From Paracoccaceae bacterium (lineage in GTDB: Bacteria > Pseudomonadota > Alphaproteobacteria > Rhodobacterales > Rhodobacteraceae), in NCBI GenBank assembly GCA_030066175.1, contig JASJCC010000005.1, forward strand, positions 1 to 42,220: a DNA stretch of 42,220 nt, read 5' to 3'. A model generated the notes under the pieces. The model searched no databases, was not told the origin of the DNA, and was given only the letters and a program-made list of their open reading frames with translations. Every line of letters begins with the position of its first letter. The first letter of the stretch is position 1. The position numbers and the translations under genes are program-made. Below, one piece after another: positions 25,641 through 36,052 of the stretch.

Positions 25641-26705
25641 TTACGCCGCCTCATGCATCAGGATCGCCGCCTCTGACGACGACAGGTTGCGCCGCGCATA
25701 GGCGCCATAGCTGTGCGGGTTCTCAGCCAGCTTGGGCAGATAGGTAAAGAGCCGCGCCCGGTCATCATCGCTGATCGTCGAAAGCGCCGTGTTCGCCGGG
25801 TGAAAGCTCTCGGTCTCCACCCCGTTGGCAAACAGCACCTCATGGCGCGGCAACAGCATGTGGATATAGGTCACCTCGCGCGCCAGCCGGTCGCGCACAA
25901 CGCTGTGGCCATTGATCAGGTCCTTGGCCGACACGAGCACCTCGGGCGTGTTGAACAGCGACCGCGCCACCGCGCCCTGCACCAGCATCCGATGCTCAGG
26001 CGACACCAGCACATCCGCATCCGGCGTGCCGATCCCAAAGGCGCCGCCACGGATGCGCACCGGCCGCAGGTTCGGCATCGCAAAAAGCCGCGCCCCGGTC
26101 ATCCGCCGGCTGCCGACCCACAGGATCTCCTGCGCGCCGCTATCCTTGGTCTGCACCGCGTCGCCCTCACGCAGATCGTCGATCAGCTTGGGCCCCTCGG
26201 GCGTCAGGATCTGCGTACCCGGGGTGAAACAGATCACCCCGCCGCCTTGTTCACCCACGCTTTGCGTGCGGATCGCCTCGATATTGTGATGCACGATCCA
26301 CAGCTCGGCGCCCTTCGGCGGCATCTCATCCAGGAACATCAACAGCGGCTTTGACCCGCCGCCCACCTCGATCAGCGTGACCGTATAGCTCTGCAGCCCG
26401 TTGGTGACCACAAAACTGCTGTCGGACAGCGGATGCTCGATCTCGATGTCGTCCAGATTGTTGGTATGTGTAACCGCCGCGCCCACCAGCCGGCGCACCG
26501 TGCGCGCCGCACGCCTGCGGATATCTGCTTCGCCTTCGGTCTGGTCCAGGTTCAGGATCGACGAAGGGCCGTCAATCCGAACTGCTTCCCCTTGCCAGGC
26601 CCACGAGGACCCAACGCTGAAGGATGACGGAGGTGCAGCCTTGAGGCCGTCTATTTCCGTCTGTGACCAGGAGATGACGAACGTGCCTCGATAGCCCGTC
26701 CCCAT
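25641..26705 (-). CDS. Hint-domain (hedgehog/intein-like) protein
   Basis: CFTPGTQILTPEGPKLIDDLREGDAVQTKDSGAQEILWVGSRRM...PDADVLVSPEHRMLV...FHPANTALSTIS, typical Hint domain. Confidence 0.87.
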   Translation of the reverse strand: MGTGYRGTFVISWSQTEIDGLKAAPPSSFSVGSSWAWQGEAVRIDGPSSILNLDQTEGEADIRRRAARTVRRLVGAAVTHTNNLDDIEIEHPLSDSSFVVTNGLQSYTVTLIEVGGGSKPLLMFLDEMPPKGAELWIVHHNIEAIRTQSVGEQGGGVICFTPGTQILTPEGPKLIDDLREGDAVQTKDSGAQEILWVGSRRMTGARLFAMPNLRPVRIRGGAFGIGTPDADVLVSPEHRMLVQGAVARSLFNTPEVLVSAKDLINGHSVVRDRLAREVTYIHMLLPRHEVLFANGVETESFHPANTALSTISDDDRARLFTYLPKLAENPHSYGAYARRNLSSSEAAILMHEAA

Positions 26706-26862
26706 GACCCGTGTGCCTGCCTCTTATATTCTTTATTGGAGATAGGATATCGCACCGGTTTGCGCGGTCAAAGCTTTTCTCTCGATTTCGGGATTTCCCG
26801 TATAGGTAGACTGGCACTTACGTGACAAATCCGCAACAAAACGGGTGATACGGTAACGTTTT

Positions 26863-27777
26863 TCAGAACCGCAGCTGTAGCCGGAACGATCCCACCACCT
26901 GGCCCTCGGGCTGCGCCTGGAATTCTTCGCTGAGATACGTCACCCCGTAAAAGGCCGCGTTCTTTTCGCCCTGCCAATGCACACCGGCGCGCAACCGGCT
27001 GCGGCTGTCGGTCAACGCAAAGCCGCGATCAGCGGGCAGAAAGGCGCTCTCGTCCACATAGGCGATGTCACCGCCCACCACATAGCTGAATCCGGGCACA
27101 CGCTCATGCACCGCGCGATAGCGCTGGCCCGTCACCGCGTCGCGGATCAGCAGCTCACCCTGCCCAACCGACCCGATGGTCAGATCGGCGCCGACACGCG
27201 CCAGAGTCTCCACGCCCCAACGCAGCTCGGCAAAGGGGCGCAGCACGGTCCGACCACCCAGGGTCAGGCTCGATCCCGCCTCACCCACAAAGGTTGGATG
27301 CACCGCATTGCCGATTTGGTTCGCCAGAACCGCGCGCGCGGGTGGCTTCATGCCAAACGCGTCATGCACCGCAGTCTGAAACTCCCCCAGCCCGGTTTGC
27401 GGCCCGGTAAAGACCAGATCCAACCCCGCGGCAAACTCGGTCATGCCACGGGCAAAATGCGTGTGCACGCCCAGCGAGATTGCCCCGCCATACGGCCGGT
27501 CCCCCGCCGCCGGTTGGCGCAGGTTGTCCGGGGCCACCAGTTGCGACCCAACCCGGTACTCGATCAGCGAAAACGCCCGTTCGGGCAGCATGCCGTCCCA
27601 GCCATAGCCGCGCACCCGGCTTGATGACACTGACCCGGTTTGCCAGCGGTCCCGCACATCACCAAACGAGTCGTTGTTGACCAGACGCCCATAGCCCAGC
27701 GTCTCGCGCTCTTGCGACAAAGCCGGGGTGCCAAGGGCAAACGCCGCCACAAGGGCCGCACACAGGAAACGGATCAT
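26863..27777 (-). CDS. LpxR-like (lipid A deacylase family) outer-membrane protein
   Basis: Signal peptide MIRFLCAALVAAFALGTPALSQ; VNNDSFGDVRDRWQTGSV, DRPYGGAISLG, FTGPQTGLGEFQTAVHDAFG; C-terminal F (FRLQLRF*). Confidence 0.7.
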   Translation of the reverse strand: MIRFLCAALVAAFALGTPALSQERETLGYGRLVNNDSFGDVRDRWQTGSVSSSRVRGYGWDGMLPERAFSLIEYRVGSQLVAPDNLRQPAAGDRPYGGAISLGVHTHFARGMTEFAAGLDLVFTGPQTGLGEFQTAVHDAFGMKPPARAVLANQIGNAVHPTFVGEAGSSLTLGGRTVLRPFAELRWGVETLARVGADLTIGSVGQGELLIRDAVTGQRYRAVHERVPGFSYVVGGDIAYVDESAFLPADRGFALTDSRSRLRAGVHWQGEKNAAFYGVTYLSEEFQAQPEGQVVGSFRLQLRF

Positions 27778-27900
27778 GTCCATCCTCGAAATCGTTGTGC
27801 CCCCCAAGGCAAATTTTGGTTAACACGGCAATCACGGCGGAAATAGGGCAGAGCACCCCGATTCTCGCGCCTGTGGCGCCTTTGCCGACGATTTCAGCGA

Positions 27901-29220
27901 TCAGGCTTCGAACCCCGCGCGCCCGATGCTTTCATAGGCATCAAACCCGGCGCGTTTGGCGTCTTTCACCGAATAGATATTGCGCAGATCGGCCATGCGC
28001 GGCGCCGCCATCTTTTTCGCCAGCTTTTTCAGATCCAGCGCCCGGAATTCGTTCCATTCGGTCAGGATCACCAGCAGGTCAGCATTCTGCGCCGCCTTAT
28101 ACGGGTCCTCGACCCAGTTCACCCCCGGCAACAGCGCCTCGCCCTCATGCTGGCCCTGCGGATCGCAGGCCCGCACCTTGGCGCCCCCGCCCACCAGCGC
28201 CGGCACGATGGTCAAGGCGGGCGCATCGCGCATGTCGTCGGTGTTGGGTTTGAACGTCACCCCCAGCACCGCCACCGTCTTGCCGTTAAAGCTGCCACCA
28301 CAAAGGTCGAGCAGCTTGTCGATCATCCGGCGCTTGACCTCTTCATTGACCTTGATCACCGCCTCGGTGATCTGCATCGGCGCAGCATGTTCCTGCCCGA
28401 TCCGGGCCAAAGCCTTGGTATCCTTGGGAAAACACGATCCGCCATAGCCCGGCCCCGCATGCAAGAACTTGTTGCCAATGCGGTTGTCCATGCCCATGCC
28501 CTTGGACACCTGTTTCACATCCGCCCCCACCTTTTCACACAAGGCAGCGATCTCATTGATAAAGGTGATCTTGGTCGCCAGAAACGCGTTGGCCGCGTAT
28601 TTGATCATCTCAGCCGATTCCAGATCGGTGGTGATGATCGGGAAATCACGCAGGTACAGCGGGCGATAGATGTCCTCCATCACCGCAGCGGCGCGGTCAT
28701 TCTGAACGCCAACAACCACGCGGTCGGGTTTCATGAAATCCTCGATCGCCGCCCCTTCCCGCAGAAACTCGGGGTTCGAGGCAACGTCAAACTCCAACCC
28801 GGGATTGGCCTTGGCCACCACCTGCTTGACCTGCCGATTGGTCCCCACCGGCACGGTCGATTTCGTGACGATCACCACATAATCCTTGGCCGTCCTGGCG
28901 ATCTCTTCGGCCGCGGCCATCACATAGGTCAGATCCGCATGCCCATCGCCGCGCCGCGTCGGCGTGCCCACGGCGATAAACACCGCCTGCGCGCCATCGA
29001 TCGCCGCCGCCAGATCCAGCGTAAAGGTCAACCGCCCGGCCTCGACATTCTTGGCCATCAGCGCGTCCAAACCGGGCTCGTAAATCGGCACCTCGCCACG
29101 CTCCAGCATCTCGATCTTGCGCAGATCCTTGTCGACGCAGACCACCTCATGCCCGAAATCGGAAAAGCACACCCCGGACACAAGGCCCACATAGCCCGTC
29201 CCGATCATCGCGATTTTCAT
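27901..29220 (-). CDS. ugd: UDP-glucose 6-dehydrogenase
   Basis: MKIAMIGTGYVGLVSGVCFSDFGHEVVCVDKD; VGTPTRRGDGHADLTYV; GPGYGGSCFPKDTKAL; VAVLGVTFKPNTDDMRDAP. ATG 29220. Confidence 0.96.
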   Translation of the reverse strand: MKIAMIGTGYVGLVSGVCFSDFGHEVVCVDKDLRKIEMLERGEVPIYEPGLDALMAKNVEAGRLTFTLDLAAAIDGAQAVFIAVGTPTRRGDGHADLTYVMAAAEEIARTAKDYVVIVTKSTVPVGTNRQVKQVVAKANPGLEFDVASNPEFLREGAAIEDFMKPDRVVVGVQNDRAAAVMEDIYRPLYLRDFPIITTDLESAEMIKYAANAFLATKITFINEIAALCEKVGADVKQVSKGMGMDNRIGNKFLHAGPGYGGSCFPKDTKALARIGQEHAAPMQITEAVIKVNEEVKRRMIDKLLDLCGGSFNGKTVAVLGVTFKPNTDDMRDAPALTIVPALVGGGAKVRACDPQGQHEGEALLPGVNWVEDPYKAAQNADLLVILTEWNEFRALDLKKLAKKMAAPRMADLRNIYSVKDAKRAGFDAYESIGRAGFEA

Positions 29221-29380
29221 GGTGACTGCCCCTTTGCCACGCCGCTTTTGCGCCCTCATGACGTGAGGCAGCGGGCTTTGTCAACGCGGACCCGCCGCGT
29301 GGGCAAAGATGTGTTGCGCCATTGGACAAGCGCGCCGTTGCTGGCTAAACGGGCCTCAACGGTTTTTTGCAGGCGCCCTC

Positions 29381-30334
29381 ATGTCCCAGTCCCCATCCGA
29401 CATCGCACGCAACGTGCTGGAAATCGAAAGCGCGGCGCTGGCGCAGCTGGGCGCCGAACTGCCCGCCGATTTCGATGCCGTGGTGGATGAGCTTTTGGCG
29501 ATCAAAGGCCGGGTGATCGTCTCGGGCATGGGCAAATCCGGCCATGTGGCGGGCAAGATCGCCGCAACGCTGGCCAGCACCGGCACCCCCGCCCAGGTCG
29601 TGCACCCGGGTGAGGCGAGCCACGGTGATCTCGGCATGATCACCGCCGATGACGCGGTGATCCTGATTTCCAACTCGGGTGAAACCCGCGAGCTGGCCGA
29701 TATGATCGGCCATTGCGCGCGCTTTGCCATCCCGATGATCGCCATGACCCGCAAATCAGGCTCCACCCTGGCGCGCTCGGCAGACCACGTGCTGCTCTTG
29801 CCCGACGCGCCCGAGGCCTGCGCCATCGGCATGGCGCCTACCACCTCGACCACCATGGCGATGGCTTTGGGCGATGCTTTGGCCGTCGCCCTGATGCAGC
29901 ATCGCGGCTTTGACAAGGAACGCTTTCTCACCTTCCACCCCGGCGGCACCTTGGGTGCGCAGCTCTTGCGCGTCTCCGCCGTGATGCATCGCGATGATGA
30001 GCTGCCCATCGTGCCCGCCAAGGCCGCGATGAGCGAGACACTGCTGGTCATGAGCCAGAAGGGCTTTGGCGTTGCCGCCCTGGTGAACGGCGACCGTCTC
30101 GCCGGGATCATCACCGACGGCGATTTGCGCCGCAATATGGACGGTCTTATGGACCGCACCGCGGGCCAGGTCGCCACCCGCACCCCTTTGGTGACCCGCC
30201 CCGACACCCTTCTGACCGAAGCCCTCGGGATCATGAACGCCACCAAACGCACCGTCCTTTTGGTGGTCGAAGAGGATCACAAGCTGGTCGGCCTTCTGCA
30301 CATCCACGACGCGCTGCGGGCCGGTGTCGCATGA
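29381..30334 (+). CDS. kdsD: Arabinose-5-phosphate isomerase (KpsF/GutQ family, SIS plus CBS domains)
   Basis: VIVSGMGKSGHVAGKIAATLASTGTPAQVVHPGEASHGDLGMI; HPGGTLGAQL; C-terminal CBS domains. ATG 29381. Confidence 0.93.
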   Translation: MSQSPSDIARNVLEIESAALAQLGAELPADFDAVVDELLAIKGRVIVSGMGKSGHVAGKIAATLASTGTPAQVVHPGEASHGDLGMITADDAVILISNSGETRELADMIGHCARFAIPMIAMTRKSGSTLARSADHVLLLPDAPEACAIGMAPTTSTTMAMALGDALAVALMQHRGFDKERFLTFHPGGTLGAQLLRVSAVMHRDDELPIVPAKAAMSETLLVMSQKGFGVAALVNGDRLAGIITDGDLRRNMDGLMDRTAGQVATRTPLVTRPDTLLTEALGIMNATKRTVLLVVEEDHKLVGLLHIHDALRAGVA

Positions 30335-31119
30335 GCGCTGTCATCTTCATCCCCGCCCGCTACGCCAGCACGCGCTACCCCGGCAAGCCGCTAGTCGAAC
30401 TCACTGGCGCCACGGGCGAGAAAAAGACCCTGATCCAGCGCAGCTACGAGGCCGCCAAGGCCGTCAAAGGTGACCATCAGGTCTATGTCCTGACCGACGA
30501 TGACCGCATCCGCGACGCCGCTTTGGGCTTTGGCGCGCCGGTGCTGATGACCTCGTCGAACGCCCGCAACGGCACCGAACGCTGCGCCGAGGCGGTGGGT
30601 ATGCTCGATCACGAACCCGACGTCGTGGTGAACCTGCAGGGCGACGCCCCCCTCACCCCCGCCTGGTTTGTCGAAGACCTGGTCGCCGCCATGGCCGACC
30701 CCGCCGTGCAGATGGCCACCCCCGTCCTGCGCTGCGATCCCGAAACCCTAACCAACCTCGTGACCGACCGCATGAACGGCCGCGTCGGCGGCACCACCGC
30801 GGTCATGCGCAGCGACGGCACCGCGGTCTATTTCTCCAAGGAAGTGCTGCCCCATGTCGGCAGCCTCGACCACCCGCCCGAGGTCTGGCACCATGTCGGC
30901 GTCTACGCCTACCGCCCCGCCGCCCTGCGCGCCTACGCCGCCTGGCCCGAAGGCCCGCTGGAACAGGCCGAAGGGCTCGAACAACTGCGCTTTCTGGAAA
31001 ACGCCACCCCGGTGACCTGCGTCCCGGTCGAAGGCAAAGGCCGCGTGTTCTGGGAGCTCAACAACTCCATCGACGTCGCCCGCATCGAAAGCGTGCTGCA
31101 GAAAGAGGGGATCGTATGA
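30331..31119 (+). CDS. kdsB: 3-deoxy-manno-octulosonate cytidylyltransferase
   Basis: [47 protein letters not shown]. 4-nt overlap with kdsD. Confidence 0.92.
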   Translation: MSAVIFIPARYASTRYPGKPLVELTGATGEKKTLIQRSYEAAKAVKGDHQVYVLTDDDRIRDAALGFGAPVLMTSSNARNGTERCAEAVGMLDHEPDVVVNLQGDAPLTPAWFVEDLVAAMADPAVQMATPVLRCDPETLTNLVTDRMNGRVGGTTAVMRSDGTAVYFSKEVLPHVGSLDHPPEVWHHVGVYAYRPAALRAYAAWPEGPLEQAEGLEQLRFLENATPVTCVPVEGKGRVFWELNNSIDVARIESVLQKEGIV

Positions 31120-31964
31120 AATCCGTCGCCATCGGGGGCATCGAAGTCTCGAACGTCGCCCCCTTTGCCCTGATCGCCGGCCCCTGCCAGCTCGAAAGCC
31201 TCGACCACGCCCGCATGCTGGCCGACCGCATCGCGACCGCGGCCGAGGCCGCGCGCACGCCGTGGATCTTCAAGGCGAGCTATGACAAGGCCAACCGCTC
31301 ATCACTGTCGGGCAAACGCGGTCTGGGGATGGACACCGGCCTGCACATCCTTGCGCATATCAAGAAGGAATTTGGCGTCCCGGTGCTCACCGACGTGCAC
31401 GCCCCCGACCAATGCGCCCCGGTGGCCGAGGTGGTCGACGTGCTGCAAATCCCCGCCTTCCTGTCACGCCAGACCGATCTCTTGCTCGCCGCCGGTGAAA
31501 CCGGCGCCGCGATCAACGTCAAGAAAGGCCAGTTCCTCGCCCCGTGGGACATGGCCAATGTCGCCGACAAGATTGCCAGCACCGGCAATGAACACATCCT
31601 GCTCTGCGAACGCGGGGCAAGCTTTGGTTACAACATGCTGGTCAGCGACATGCGGTCCCTGCCGATCATGGCCGAAACCGGCTACCCGGTGGTCTTCGAC
31701 GCCACCCATTCGGTACAGCTGCCGGGCGGTCAGGGCACCTCGTCAGGGGGTCAGCGCCAGTATGTCGAACCCCTGGCCCGCGCCGCCGTCGCGGTGGGCT
31801 GCGCCGCCGTCTTCATCGAAACCCATGACGATCCCGACAACGCCCCCAGCGACGGGCCCAACATGGTCCCGGTCGAACATCTCGCACACCTGCTACACGG
31901 CCTGCGCGCCATCGATGATCTGACCAAGGGCCGGACCGAGGCGCTAGCCAAGCTCTTTCCCTAA
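31116..31964 (+). CDS. kdsA: 3-deoxy-8-phosphooctulonate synthase
   Basis: [70 protein letters not shown]. 4-nt overlap with kdsB. Confidence 0.96.
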   Translation: MKSVAIGGIEVSNVAPFALIAGPCQLESLDHARMLADRIATAAEAARTPWIFKASYDKANRSSLSGKRGLGMDTGLHILAHIKKEFGVPVLTDVHAPDQCAPVAEVVDVLQIPAFLSRQTDLLLAAGETGAAINVKKGQFLAPWDMANVADKIASTGNEHILLCERGASFGYNMLVSDMRSLPIMAETGYPVVFDATHSVQLPGGQGTSSGGQRQYVEPLARAAVAVGCAAVFIETHDDPDNAPSDGPNMVPVEHLAHLLHGLRAIDDLTKGRTEALAKLFP

Positions 31965-33329
31965 CCGCGTCAGGTGTAGCGCAACCAACTCCGCCGCCCG
32001 CGCCGCAGAATCCGCCTCGGCATAACAGCGAAACTCCGGCGCATTGCCCGACGGGCGCAGATGCACGACCTCGCCACTGTCGAACGTCACGCGCAGGCCA
32101 TCCGTCAGGTCAATCGCCTGCTCTGCTCCCATTTCCGGAAAAAACGCCCGCCGCTTGTCAGCACTCTCTGTCATCTCAGCCAGAAACGCCTTCGACACCT
32201 CTGTCGCGATCCCCGCGATCCGATCCGCGGCGGTAAAGCGTGGCGGCAAACCCGCCACCAGATCGGCCAACGCCACGCCTTGCGCGCGGGCCGCGGCCAA
32301 AGGCGCCACGATCGGCAACAGGCAATCCCGCGTCATCAGCGGCGGCAACGCCCCCGCCGGCCCCTGCGCGGTGAACCCCAAAAGGAACCCGCCATTGGCC
32401 TCATAGCCCACCACCTTGGCCGCTTTATCCTCGGCCAAAGCCGCCTCCATCGCGGCGATCACAAACGGCGATCCGATGCGGGTGCGGGTGATCGCAAACC
32501 CCTCCATCAGGTCCACATTGGTGTTCGACGACACCGGCGTGCAGACCACCTTTGCGCCCAAAGCCTGCGCGGTCAGCGCGCCCAGCACATCCCCCGGCAC
32601 GATCTGGCCAGCCGCATCCGCCACCATCGGCCGGTCCGCATCCCCGTCGGTCGAGATCACCGCATCCAGTGCATTCTCTCCGCACCACCCTGACAGCATG
32701 GCCCGCGTCTCTGGGTCCAACGCCTCGGTATCCACCGGAATGAACGTGTCCGACGGCGCCAAGGGTACCGGCGTGCCCCCCAACCCCGCCACCACATCCA
32801 CCATGATCTGCCGCGCGACCGAGCTGTGCTGATACACCCCGATCCGCAAACCCTTCAACGCCTCCGCCCCAAACGCGCCGACATAGCGCGCGACATAGGC
32901 GCCACTGCCATCCTGGGCCTGCCGCGTGGCCTGGCCCCCCTGGGCCGGCGCGCCCAAAGCACCCAGAATCCGCCCCTCATCGTCTTTGGAAATCTCACCC
33001 GCCGGCACGTAAAACTTCAGCCCGTTGCGATCCGCCGGAATGTGACTGCCCGTGACCATCACCGCAGCACAGCCGGCCCCCATCGATGACAGCGCCAACG
33101 CCGGGGTCGGCACCACGCCACAATCCACCGCCGCCATGCCCGCCTCTTCGGCGGCTGCCATCACCCAGCCTGCGATCTGAGGCGACGACGGCCGCAAATC
33201 CTGCCCCACATGCAGGGCCGTCCCCTGCGGACAAGCCGCTAAAAACGCCCTTGTGTAATCCTTGACCAAATCCTCGGTCAATTCGGTCACCAATCCACGC
33301 AACCCGCTTGTGCCAAATTTCGGGGCCAT
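31944..33329 (-). CDS. Phosphohexomutase (phosphomannomutase/phosphoglucosamine mutase-like)
   Basis: [31 protein letters not shown] (active-site Ser loop); [28 protein letters not shown]. 3' end overlaps kdsA by 21 nt, convergent. Confidence 0.9.
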   Translation of the reverse strand: MAPKFGTSGLRGLVTELTEDLVKDYTRAFLAACPQGTALHVGQDLRPSSPQIAGWVMAAAEEAGMAAVDCGVVPTPALALSSMGAGCAAVMVTGSHIPADRNGLKFYVPAGEISKDDEGRILGALGAPAQGGQATRQAQDGSGAYVARYVGAFGAEALKGLRIGVYQHSSVARQIMVDVVAGLGGTPVPLAPSDTFIPVDTEALDPETRAMLSGWCGENALDAVISTDGDADRPMVADAAGQIVPGDVLGALTAQALGAKVVCTPVSSNTNVDLMEGFAITRTRIGSPFVIAAMEAALAEDKAAKVVGYEANGGFLLGFTAQGPAGALPPLMTRDCLLPIVAPLAAARAQGVALADLVAGLPPRFTAADRIAGIATEVSKAFLAEMTESADKRRAFFPEMGAEQAIDLTDGLRVTFDSGEVVHLRPSGNAPEFRCYAEADSAARAAELVALHLTRLGKELG

Positions 33330-33670
33330 CCGACGCTCCTCTCAAATGCCGCCCCCTTTTGGCGACTTACCCCTGGTTTCGCAAGCCGCCGGTGGTCGGG
33401 TTGTGGACGGGGCGCGCCGTGGCACCTACCAGAGCGATTTTTGGACATGTCACTGGATTGTGAGGGCCGATTTCTGGCTCTACTGGCCCGGATTGGAGCG
33501 TGTCCGATCAATCCGTACCGAATTGGCGTCGAATCAGACGTTTTACCTTGATCCGGGGCCCCAAACCGCCGGATCTGGGGGCAGCAATCCGTACTGAACT
33601 CAGGCAAAACAGGACGGATTGCTGGTTGCCAAGGGGTTAATCCCCCGCCTTTAACGAACCGCGCGCCGGT

Positions 33671-35200
33671 TTAAACCCGGTCTCCGGCGTCCATCCGCGC
33701 CAACCAAGCGTCTGCCTCTCTCAGGATCGTCTCGCGCCGCTCTTCGGCCATCCGATCCCAGGTCGCGTACATCTGCCCCATCCGCGGATTGCCTTTGAAC
33801 TTGCCCCGGTGTCGGTTCAGGAAATGCCAGTACAAGAGGTTGAAAGGACAGGCTTTTTCACCCGTCTTCACCTTCGCCTTATAGTGGCAAGAGCCGCAAT
33901 AATCCGACATCTTGTCGATGTAATTCGCCGACGACACATAGGGTTTCGACGCGATGATCCCGTCATCGGCAAACTGGCTCATCCCGATCACATTCGGCGC
34001 CTCCACCCACTCAAACGCATCGACGTAAACCCGCAGGTACCACTCATGCACCTCATAGGGCGAAATACCTGATAACAAAGCGAAATTTCCGGTTACCATC
34101 AGGCGCTGAATGTGGTGCGCATAGGCCTCCTCCTCAGTCTGCTTCACCGCCTGCGCCACGCAGTTCATCTGCGTCTGCTCGCCCCAGAAGAAGCTGGGGA
34201 GTTTTCGCTGATGATTCAACGCGTTACGGCTGGTATAGTCCGGCCCCTCACGGAAATAGATGCCCCTTATGTATTCCCGCCAGCCGATGATCTGCCGGAT
34301 GAATCCCTCCACCGCATTCAGCGGCGCGTCGCCATTTTTATACGCGTTTTCAGCCGCTTGGCAGACCTCCAGCGGATCCAAAAGGCCGATATGGATGTAG
34401 GGGGAGATCATCCCGTGATAGAGAAACTTCTGCCCCTCCAGCATCGCGTCCTGATAATCGCCGAACTTCGCCAGCCCATGCCGAATGAAATGCGCCAAAG
34501 CCTGCCGCGCCTGGGCCCGATCCGTGGCAAACCAGAACGGGCGTAACTGCCCGAAACTATTGCCAAAACGCGCCTCAACGAGGTCGAGAACTTCGGCCAC
34601 CGTCGCGTCCAGCTCAAACCGCAAGGGCCCGTCAAACGTGATCTCCTCCGGCGCCGGTTTGCGGTTGTCGTGGTCGTAATTCCACTTGCCGCCTTCCGGC
34701 GCGTCACCCTCCATCAAAAGCCCGGTCTTGCGCCGCATCTCGCGATAAAAGTATTCCATTCTCAATGACTTGCGCCCTTTGGCCCAGTCATCGAACATCC
34801 CGTGCGAGGCGATAAACCGGTCATCCTCGACTTGCGTGATCCGCAAAGGCGCATCGTTAAAAGCCGCAATCAACCGCCATTCCCCGGGTTCCGTGGCGAT
34901 CACCTCCGTCGCCCCCGTCTCATCCGCCCGCTGCAAAAGCTCGCCCACGATCGAGCCTGTGTTGTCGGTATCGTCCAATTGCGTGTAGCGCACGTCCCAG
35001 CCATCGGCGCGCAGTTCGGCCGCAAATTTGCGCATGGCGGCAAAGATCAGGGCGATCTTTTTCGGGTGGTGCTGGACATAGCTTGCCTCATCCGCAACCT
35101 CGGCCATCACAATGAAATCACTGGCTTTCTCGGCGGCTTTCAACGCGGCGATGTCGGGCGAAAGCTGGTCCCCGAGGATCAGGATCAAACGGCTCACCAC
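33671..35200 (-). CDS. Cryptochrome/photolyase-family protein, FeS-containing class ((6-4) photolyase-like)
   Basis: 509 aa; LILILGDQLSPDIAAL start; MNCVAQ plus DYCGSCHYKAKVKTGEKACPFNLLYW supplies four Cys for a 4Fe-4S cluster. Confidence 0.92.
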   Translation of the reverse strand: MVSRLILILGDQLSPDIAALKAAEKASDFIVMAEVADEASYVQHHPKKIALIFAAMRKFAAELRADGWDVRYTQLDDTDNTGSIVGELLQRADETGATEVIATEPGEWRLIAAFNDAPLRITQVEDDRFIASHGMFDDWAKGRKSLRMEYFYREMRRKTGLLMEGDAPEGGKWNYDHDNRKPAPEEITFDGPLRFELDATVAEVLDLVEARFGNSFGQLRPFWFATDRAQARQALAHFIRHGLAKFGDYQDAMLEGQKFLYHGMISPYIHIGLLDPLEVCQAAENAYKNGDAPLNAVEGFIRQIIGWREYIRGIYFREGPDYTSRNALNHQRKLPSFFWGEQTQMNCVAQAVKQTEEEAYAHHIQRLMVTGNFALLSGISPYEVHEWYLRVYVDAFEWVEAPNVIGMSQFADDGIIASKPYVSSANYIDKMSDYCGSCHYKAKVKTGEKACPFNLLYWHFLNRHRGKFKGNPRMGQMYATWDRMAEERRETILREADAWLARMDAGDRV

Positions 35201-35859
35201 GGCACCTCTTGCCCGGCCCAGTCATAGAACTTGCCGGTGTCTTCTGGCCCCAGCCCATCAATCACCCGCAGCAAATTCTCTGCCGCCTCAGCCGCGGGGA
35301 CCGAGGGGTGGCGGCCCAGATATTTCTCGGTAAATTGCGTCTGCACGGTGCCGGGATGCAGGCAAACGCAGGCCAGGTGTTTATGCGTCCGCGCCAGCTC
35401 GATCGCGGCGCTGTGGATCAGCTGATTGAGCGCCGCCTTGGCCGTGCGATAGCTGTACCAGCCGCCTTTGCGATTGTCGCCGATGCTGCCGACGCGGGCG
35501 GACAGCGCCGCAAAAACGCAAAATTTCTCCCGCGAAATCAGTGGCTTGGCGTGTTTCAGCACTAAAGCCGGGCCAATCGCGTTGAGGCAAAACTGATCGA
35601 TCAAAGCGTCGGGATCCACATGGCGCAAGGTCTTTTCCGGCTCGGCCCCGTCGATCTCCAACGCACCAGTGGCCACCAGTATCAGGTCAAACGGCCCCTC
35701 CAACGCGCCGAGGTGATGCACAACCGACGCCTCATCCGTCACGTCGAGCCCATCGCCCGACCGCGACAGGCCAACCACCTGCACGCCCCGCTGCGCCAGG
35801 GCGTCCGCCATGGCCCGGCCAATGCCCCCCGAGGCGCCAATGATCAGTGCTTTTTCCAT
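35194..35859 (-). CDS. SDR-family oxidoreductase
   Basis: ALIIGASGGIGRAMADAL; GGWYSYRTAKAALNQLIHSAAIEL (YxxxK). Overlaps the photolyase start by 7 nt. Confidence 0.88.
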   Translation of the reverse strand: MEKALIIGASGGIGRAMADALAQRGVQVVGLSRSGDGLDVTDEASVVHHLGALEGPFDLILVATGALEIDGAEPEKTLRHVDPDALIDQFCLNAIGPALVLKHAKPLISREKFCVFAALSARVGSIGDNRKGGWYSYRTAKAALNQLIHSAAIELARTHKHLACVCLHPGTVQTQFTEKYLGRHPSVPAAEAAENLLRVIDGLGPEDTGKFYDWAGQEVPW

Positions 35860-35911
35860 GCTCCCCAGCTAGCGGCGACCGCAGGCCGATCAAGTGCCAT
35901 CAACTCCGCGC

Positions 35912-35925
35912 TTGATCCAAATCAT
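35912..35925. promoter_or_regulatory. FNR/CRP-family-like palindrome
   Basis: TTGATccaaATCAT against consensus TTGAT-N4-ATCAA (9 of 10 conserved positions), in the divergent intergenic region. Confidence 0.45.
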
Positions 35926-35994
35926 GGCCACGTCGGACCGGCAATCCGACTATGTCGGGCACGCGGTGGCGACCGAGAGAAGTGGGAGGTATCA

Positions 35995-36048
35995 ATGCTT
36001 TGGACAGTTTGGGGCAGCGTGATCGGCACCGAATGCCCCCAGCGTTGA
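35995..36048 (+). CDS. Putative 17-aa upstream ORF before the Na/Pi cotransporter gene
   Basis: gtGGGAGGtatcaATG...TGA: MLWTVWGSVIGTECPQR*. Stop lies 4 nt before the downstream ATG (36053), different frame; no strong SD inside the short gap. Confidence 0.45.
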   Translation: MLWTVWGSVIGTECPQR

Positions 36049-36052
36049 CCGT

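Noticed and set aside
28147-29490. Plus-strand 447-aa ORF antisense to ugd
   Set aside because: Shadow ORF; ugd on the opposite strand has clear motifs.
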